Shown here in pieces: positions 28,280 to 35,769 of a DNA stretch of 35,769 bases (positions within the stretch are counted from its first letter, which is position 1; the number at the start of each line of letters is the position of its first letter). The translations under genes were made by a program, and so were the position numbers. This DNA is from Paulinella micropora (taxonomy: Eukaryota; Cercozoa; Imbricatea; Euglyphida), in contig BJOX01000179.1 of NCBI GenBank assembly GCA_009731375.1, forward strand, positions 67,193 to 102,961. The letters run 5' to 3'. The notes beneath the pieces were generated by a model. The model was not told where the DNA came from. It searched no databases and saw nothing but the letters and a program-made list of their open reading frames with translations.

Positions 28280-29090
28280 NNNNNNNNNNNNNNNNNNNNN
28301 NNNNNNNNNNNNNNNNNNNNNNNNNNNNNNNNNNNNNNNNNNNNNNNNNNNNNNNNNNNNNNNNNNNNNNNNNNNNNNNNNNNNNNNNNNNNNNNNNNNN
28401 NNNNNNNNNNNNNNNNNNNNNNNNNNNNNNNNNNNNNNNNNNNNNNNNNNNNNNNNNNNNNNNNNNNNNNNNNNNNNNNNNNNNNNNNNNNNNNNNNNNN
28501 NNNNNNNNNNNNNNNNNNNNNNNNNNNNNNNNNNNNNNNNNNNNNNNNNNNNNNNNNNNNNNNNNNNNNNNNNNNNNNNNNNNNNNNNNNNNNNNNNNNN
28601 NNNNNNNNNNNNNNNNNNNNNNNNNNNNNNNNNNNNNNNNNNNNNNNNNNNNNNNNNNNNNNNNNNNNNNNNNNNNNNNNNNNNNNNNNNNNNNNNNNNN
28701 NNNNNNNNNNNNNNNNNNNNNNNNNNNNNNNNNNNNNNNNNNNNNNNNNNNNNNNNNNNNNNNNNNNNNNNNNNNNNNNNNNNNNNNNNNNNNNNNNNNN
28801 NNNNNNNNNNNNNNNNNNNNNNNNNNNNNNNNNNNNNNNNNNNNNNNNNNNNNNNNNNNNNNNNNNNNNNNNNNNNNNNNNNNNNNNNNNNNNNNNNNNN
28901 NNNNNNNNNNNNNNNNNNNNAGGTAGTAGGGACTTTTGGGGCCTTCTATGCAGGATGGTTAGAGTCACTCTTCCCTCCCCAACATACTCACTGTAGTCCC
29001 TGTTGGGTCGAGGGATGGAGGCGCATGGCCCTCGGGCTCAGCCATGACAGATCAATATATATTATTATTGTTATTATTATTCATTAATTA

Positions 29091-29187
29091 GCCCTGTCGC
29101 CAGTTCGATTCCCGTCGGTGCCACCAGTATTTTCATTGAACATACCGGTCTATTTCTGGACCAGTATTTTCATTGAACATACCGGCC
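29091..29187 (+). repeat. SINE-like repeat, copy 3 (5'-truncated)
   Basis: Starts inside the tRNA-like head (GCCCTGTCGCCAGTTCGATT) and contains the full double tail unit. (ATT)n at about 29061-29080 precedes it. A segment GATGGAGGCGCATG recurs at about 29013 and 29270, with a variant at 28042, so a second short repeat is intermixed with this family. Confidence 0.75.
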
Positions 29188-29320
29188 CGTCTGGAAGTGT
29201 TGGAACTGCCCTTGCGGGGGTGTCATTAGAGCTTATCGTCAATTCTTCGTACTCCCCTCACGGGTGAGACGATGGAGGCGCATGTGCAGAAATGCATCAG
29301 CCATTGACAGAGAAGCACTA

Positions 29321-30199
29321 TTAATTAATTAATTAATTAATTAATTAATTAATTAATTAATTAATTATTTATTTAATACACTTCAAGTTTTCTCTTTTTG
29401 TATCTCTTGATACTTTTTTCATTCATCTCTTCTGCTTCCCACTCAGCTTTATGGGTGGCAAGTATTCTATTAAAACAGTGCTTGAGTAAAAGTTATTAAA
29501 CTTCCAACAGTGGTAATTTAGTTCAGAAAAGCTCGCACGAGGAGACAGTCAGAAAGGAGGGAGGGAGGAAGAGAGAGAGAGAGACACAGAGAGAGAGACA
29601 GAGAGAGAGAGACAGAGACACACAGAGAGAGAGAGTGTGTGTGTTTGTGTGAGTGAGTGAGTGAGTGAGTGAGTTCGGAGCGAAAACATATTATATACAT
29701 TACAAACACTACATACATTACATGCATGCATGTATGCATGCATGCATACATGCATACATACATACACAGACACAAATACACACACACAAACATACGTACA
29801 CACCTACATACACACACACATACATACATACATACATACATACGTACGCACGTACGTACATACGTACATACGTACATACATACATACATACATACATACA
29901 TACATCATATACATACATTCATACATACATACATACATACATATACATACATACATTCACACATACATACATACATACACACACATACACAATACATACA
30001 CACATACATACATATATACATACATACATACATGCATGACATACATACATACATACATGCATGCATGCATGCATACATGTATGTATGTATGTATGTATGT
30101 ACATGTATGTATATGTATGTATATGTATGTATATATATTATATATATACATATATACATATATATACAGACACACACACATATATATGTATATACATAC

Positions 30200-30233
<34 letters not shown>

Positions 30234-30292
30234 TTACATATATATAATATATATATATACATATATATATTTATATGTTTATATATGTATGT

Positions 30293-30326
<34 letters not shown>

Positions 30327-30330
30327 CACC
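29321..30330. repeat. (TTAA)n, (GA)n, (CATA)n and (TA)n tracts
   Basis: (TTAA)n 29321-29372; about 150 bp of unique sequence; (GA)n 29570-29640; (GAGT)n to 29672; (CATA)n with CATG/CACA variants 29700-30080; TATA-type repeat 30090-30325. His/Thr/Tyr-rich open frames here are artefacts. Confidence 0.85.
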
Positions 30331-30915
30331 TTGTTTCATTCTCACTCTCACCCTGCGGACCGCTCTCCCACGCTCCCCCAACGCCTGGTCTACTCACTGC
30401 ACAGCACAAAAAACGCCACTCCCACCAAATCAGCCATAGCATCGCTACCCACCAATCACACCGACCCCGACCCCGACCTCTGGCCCAGGGACTGCCAGCA
30501 CCCCAGAGAACCCACTGCACACCACTCCACAGCACGTACACTGCTTCAGCGGCTGCCCCAGCTCAGAGTGCAGGCCCCGAGGCCTACTCCACCCTCAAGC
30601 TAGGCCTCCTCCGTTAAGTATCAAACCCCAAACTGCCCACCGACCGCCATTTTGGCCCAAAGCGCGGATTCCGACCCCTTCCCCACCCATCTCAAGTGCA
30701 CCAACCCTCAGATGACTTGTCCAGGTCATGCTGGGCGGGAACCTTTTCGAAATTGATAGGCCGGGCGTCTGGAAATGCCACTAAAACAGCAACCTAAAAA
30801 TTTTCAAGTTATCTTGAAGCTAGCGTTGCTTCCTGTTTTGCATAACAGAGTTTCTCTGTTCCGTAAGAAGTGGGAGCTTCGTAGAGCTACACGTATAAAA
30901 CAAAACTTCAACATC
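30331..30915. other. Unique region upstream of the secreted-protein gene
   Basis: C-rich (30340-30720), then ordinary sequence. Frames of 90 codons are open but Pro/His/Ser-rich and without a recognisable domain. TATAAA at 30894-30899 lies only ~17 bp before the ATG at 30916, too close for a standard TATA box unless the true start is further on. A 7-bp inverted repeat (AACAGAG/CTCTGTT) lies at 30844-30860. Confidence 0.4.
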
Positions 30916-31773
30916 ATGCAGTCGATTCTGTTTCTGGCCACGTGCTCTCTATCGCTGGCGCAATACTACAGCGGTTCGCTCACCTCCCCGTTTTTTCTAT
31001 TCTCAGAAGAGGGTTTCAGATTCTTTTTTTCACTGCCTTGGCTCCAGTCCTAGCCCAGTTCATGCCTGTTTGTTTGGTCGTGCATCGTCATCTTTCAAGT
31101 TGTGTCCAATCGTCATCTTTCAAATTGTGTCCGAAGCAACCGACTTGAATGTGTCATCGCATCAAGTCGCATCCCACCATGTTATCTGTTACTCGTACAG
31201 ACCTGCGCAGCATAGCAATCCGTTTCATGTCACCGTGACACACTAAACCTCTGCGTTCGTTTTGCGAGTTAAGTAAGCCACGGTGCACATTTGTTTCTTT
31301 CCTTTCTCTTTCCTTTCTCTTTCCTTCCTCTCTCATTTCCCTCTATTCTCTTTGCAGCTCCTTTCTGTCATGGTTTCCTTCATTTCTGGTCTTGATCGCT
31401 TGCCTTTATGTGGTTCTGCTTTGGCTTAGGCAACAACTACAACGTAGGCAATATGGCCTACAACCGTCCTAACCTCAACAACTTTAACATGTTCAACAAC
31501 AACAACAACTACAACATGCCCTACAACTTCAACAACAACAATAACTACAACTACAACAACAACTACAACAATAACAACAACCGCTTCAACAACTACCACC
31601 CCAACCACCCCGGATTCTACGCTTGCTCGCGACACGCCGACTGCGACTTTGGCAACTACTGCGATGAAGGCAATGTGTGCTACACCTGCAACTACTTGAA
31701 TAATGGCTGCGATGCGCTGGGCGGCAACTGCTGCAGCTCCGACTTGCTGGCCAAGTATCCCCCTATTGTCTAG
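30916..31773 (+). CDS. Secreted Asn-rich, Cys-rich small protein, two exons
   Basis: Exon 1 (30916-30973) encodes MQSILFLATCSLSLAQYYSG, a typical short signal peptide with a hydrophobic core and likely cleavage after SLA or AQ. Exon 2 (31430-31773), joined in phase 1 after CTTAG, gives an Asn/Tyr-rich spacer (NNN runs broken by Tyr, Phe, Pro), then a C-terminal Cys module: CSRHADCDFGNYCDEGNVCYT, C, GCDALGGNCC. Total about 133 residues, with eight Cys in the module. The spacing C-x4-DC-x2-G-x-YC resembles the small disulfide modules found in many secreted protist proteins; I do not know a specific function. An extracellular role (wall, adhesion or mucus) is inference. The exon 1 donor (GCG then GTTCGC) is weak, so exon 1 is less certain than exon 2. 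Confidence 0.7.
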
Positions 31774-31997
31774 ACAACTTTTTATTTGTCTGCTCTTGAG
31801 GCAAAAAATATCAAAATTCAGAACTCGCAGTTCGTCGGTTCATCTTTCTGTCTGTCTGTTCTGTGCCCTGGCCTCGCGTTCTTGCGTCTCGTTGTATTGT
31901 TGTTAATTGTTGTTACTGTTGTTACTGCTATTATTGCTGTTGTTGGTTGTTTCAATTCACTTGGTTCTCTCCTTTTACCGCCTGTGCAAAAGCTCAC

Positions 31998-32044
31998 ACG
32001 ATATGATATCACATAGGTGCCCAGGAATGGCGTCTCGCTGCCCC

Positions 32045-32106
<62 letters not shown>

Positions 32107-32141
32107 AGGTACGACATGTTGGAGAGAGAGAGAGAGAAGAG

Positions 32142-32199
<58 letters not shown>

Positions 32200-32795
32200 A
32201 GAGAGAGAGAGGGNNNNNNNNNNNNNNNNNNNNNNNNNNNNNNNNNNNNNNNNNNNNNNNNNNNNNNNNNNNNNNNNNNNNNNNNNNNNNNNNNNNNNNN
32301 NNNNNNNNNNNNNNNNNNNNNNNNNNNNNNNNNNNNNNNNNNNNNNNNNNNNNNNNNNNNNNNNNNNNNNNNNNNNNNNNNNNNNNNNNNNNNNNNNNNN
32401 NNNNNNNNNNNNNNNNNNNNNNNNNNNNNNNNNNNNNNNNNNNNNNNNNNNNNNNNNNNNNNNNNNNNNNNNNNNNNNNNNNNNNNNNNNNNNNNNNNNN
32501 NNNNNNNNNNNNNNNNNNNNNNNNNNNNNNNNNNNNNNNNNNNNNNNNNNNNNNNNNNNNNNNNNNNNNNNNNNNNNNNNNNNNNNNNNNNNNNNNNNNN
32601 NNNNNNNNNNNNNNNNNNNNNNNNNNNNNNNNNNNNNNNNNNNNNNNNNNNNNNNNNNNNNNNNNNNNNNNNNNNNNNNNNNNNNNNNNNNNNNNNNNNN
32701 NNNNNNNNNNNNNNNNNNNNNNNNNNNNNNNNNNNNNNNNNNNNNNNNNNNNNNNNNNNNNNNNNNNNNNNNNNNNNNNNNNNNNNNNNNNNNNN

Positions 32796-32850
<55 letters not shown>

Positions 32851-33022
32851 TTTTGGACTGGGACTGACTTGACGACTTGACAATTATGTGCCTACCTACC
32901 TACCTACCTACCTACCTACCTACCTACCTACCTGCTAGTGCGATGAGCTGACTGGCGATTGCTGTTCCGCGACCTTCCTCAAGAACTGCCCCAAGGACCC
33001 ACAGAGCTGCGGTCTTTCCTGA
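31998..33022 (+). CDS. Possible second Asn-rich, Cys-rich protein or alternative 3' exons (partial, gap inside)
   Basis: A segment ending at 32107 encodes ASRCP followed by ~20 Asn from (AAC)n and a good donor (GCAG then GTACGA). The terminal exon 32939-33022, after CTGCTAG, reads CDELTGDCCSATFLKNCPKD, then PQSCGLS and a TGA stop. It is similar to the end of the preceding protein (CDALGGNCCSSDLLAK). A gap (32214-32795) and (GA)n tracts separate the two. This could be a tandem paralogue or an alternative 3' end of the preceding gene; its own start is not seen. Confidence 0.5.
32112..32850. repeat. (GA)n tract spanning an assembly gap
   Basis: (GA)n on both sides of 582 N (32214-32795). The preceding (AAC)n, 32042-32103, encodes poly-Asn in the frame chosen above and poly-Gln in the next. 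Confidence 0.85.
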
Positions 33023-33025
33023 ATA

Positions 33026-34227
<1,202 letters not shown>

Positions 34228-34598
34228 CACTGCATTCCGTCATAGCCGTCCAGTGTTACTGCATTCCGTCATAGCCCGGGCTAGGTCCCTTCGGGGGTTT
34301 AGGCCTTATACAATGTCATCATTGTAGCTTGCGCAAGCTTACGGTGCTCAAAACACTTGGACTAACCGCTTCCTTTTCTTTCCTTCTTCCTTATCCTCCC
34401 CACTCCCCATTCCTTTCCCTTCTTCCTTATCCTCCCCACTCTCCATTCCTAGATTGCCTTTTTCTTCAACCTCTTCTTTTTTCCAGAACATAGTCTACCC
34501 GTGATACATTCCCATCCCGGACACATGCACAGTACAGAAATTACTGTTTGATGTGAAACTGCATTCCTTTGCAAGGACTACACTCCTTTGCGACATCT
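34228..34598 (-). repeat. Dispersed repeat R1, copy B
   Basis: Inverted copy of 8109-8440 with two internal duplications: GCATTCCGTCATAGCC twice near 34231-34270, and CTTCCTTATCCTCCCCACTC twice near 34385-34440. It is the only non-satellite sequence in the last 2.7 kb, and it is bounded on both sides by ATCTA-type repeat. Confidence 0.85.
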
Positions 34599-35769
34599 AA
34601 TCTAATCTAATCTAATCTAATCTAATCTACTAATCTAATCTAATCTAATCTAATCTAATCTACTAATCTACTAATCTAATCTACTAATCTAATCTAATCT
34701 AATCTAATAATCTAATCTAATCTAATCTAATAATCTAATCTAATCTAATCTAATCTAATAATCTAATCTAATGTAATCTAATAATCTATCTAATCTAATC
34801 TTAGATGGATTAGATAGATTATTAGATAGATTATTAGATGGATTATTAGATAGATTAGATTAGATTAGATTATATTATATTAGATTTAGATTATTAGATA
34901 GATTATTAGATAGATTATTAGATAGATTATTAGATAGATTATTAGATGGATTAGATTAGATTAGATTAGATAGATTATTAGATATAATCTGTCTAATAAT
35001 CTATCTAATCTAATCTAATAATCTATCTAATCTAATAATCCATCTAATAATCTAATCTATCTAACAATCTATCTAATAATCCATCTAATAATCTATCTAA
35101 TAATCTAATCCATCTAATAATCTATCTAATAATCTATCTAATAATCTATCTAATCTAATCCATCTAATCTATCTAATCTAATCCATCTAATCTAATCTAT
35201 CTAATCTAATCTAATCTAATCTAATCTAATCTAATCTAATCTAATCTATCTAATCTATCTAATCTATCTAATCTATCTAATCTATCTAATAATCTAATCC
35301 ATCTAATAATCTATCTAATAATCTATCTAATAATATATCTGATAATCTAATCCATCCAATAATCTATCTAATAATCTATCTAATAATCTATCTAATCTAA
35401 TCCATCTAATCTATCTAATCTAATCCATCTAATCTATCTAATCTATCTAATATAATCTAATCTATCTAATCTATCTAATCTATCTAATCTATCTAATCTA
35501 TCTAATCTATCTAATCTATCTAATCTATCTAATCTATCTAATCTATCTAATCTATCTAATCTATCTAATCTATCTAANNNNNNNNNNATCTATCTAATAA
35601 TCTATCTAATAATCTATCTAATAATCTATCTAATAATCTATCTAATAATCTATCTAATCTAATCTATCTAATCTAATCTATCTAATCTAATCTATCTAAT
35701 CTAATCTATCTAATCTAATCTATCTAATCTAATCTATCTAATCTAATCTATCTAATCTAATCTATCTAA
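34599..35769. repeat. (ATCTAA)n / (ATCTATCTAA)n satellite with an inverted segment
   Basis: Pure simple repeat to the window end, with a 10-N gap at 35578-35587. From about 34801 to 34985 the same unit runs in the opposite orientation (TTAGAT), flanked on both sides by the forward orientation. Confidence 0.9.

Noticed and set aside
30331-30603. Pro/His/Ser-rich 90-codon gene before the secreted protein
   Set aside because: Several frames are open because the DNA is C-rich; no domain, signal or homology is visible.
31907-32880. Poly-Gln / Arg-Glu repeat protein
   Set aside because: Made of (AAC)n and (GA)n read in other frames across an N gap.

Overview
This is intron-rich nuclear DNA of a eukaryote. 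It holds spliceosomal introns with GT..AG ends, a Ty1/copia retrotransposon, tRNA-derived SINE-like repeats and an extreme load of simple repeats: (CATA)n, (GATA)n, (TATC)n, (CT)n and (ATCTAA)n. The organism cannot be named from the sequence alone. The cohesin loader carries a PHD finger, a plant/algal feature as far as I know, and together with the dense introns this points to a free-living alga or protist rather than an animal or yeast. Runs of N mark assembly gaps and nearly all of them sit in homopolymers or dinucleotide runs.

Layout. (1) 509-14860, minus strand: most of SCC2/NIPBL (the cohesin-loading adherin) in about 40 exons, with the start codon at 14860 and the C-terminal end beyond the left edge. 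I placed exons by homology and by matching splice phases; roughly 1,700 codons are visible. (2) 14861-15218: a short intergenic region between divergent genes. (3) 15219-22464, plus strand: UCH37/UCHL5, the proteasome-associated deubiquitinase, in about 15 visible exons plus one predicted exon hidden in the 20115-20689 gap. All three catalytic residues and the oxyanion Gln are present. (4) 22465-28018: mostly unique AT-rich sequence around a decayed Ty1/copia element (24660-26845, minus strand). (5) 28019-29370: SINE-like repeats and a gap. (6) 30916-31773, plus strand: a small secreted Asn-rich, Cys-rich protein, followed by remnants or exons of a second similar protein (31998-33022). (7) 33030-35769: almost pure simple-sequence satellite, interrupted by one dispersed repeat.

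The main discovery is that both conserved genes carry 'exon echoes'. These are partial, degenerate copies of their own exons, lying in the neighbouring introns and usually bounded by microsatellite. The exon carrying the UCH37 catalytic Asp occurs six times between 18153 and 19302. Five copies break off at the same point into (TATC)n, and only the last is complete. The UCH37 exons carrying the active-site Cys, the catalytic His, the FLFKY strand, the ELKNFKEF helix, the VHNSF segment and even a 14-nt micro-exon have echoes too, as do two SCC2 exons. This suggests a microsatellite-coupled process that keeps copying exon-sized segments locally. Two further dispersed repeats are likewise embedded in GATA/TATC arrays, and several microsatellites start exactly at the 5' splice site (GTATGTATG...).
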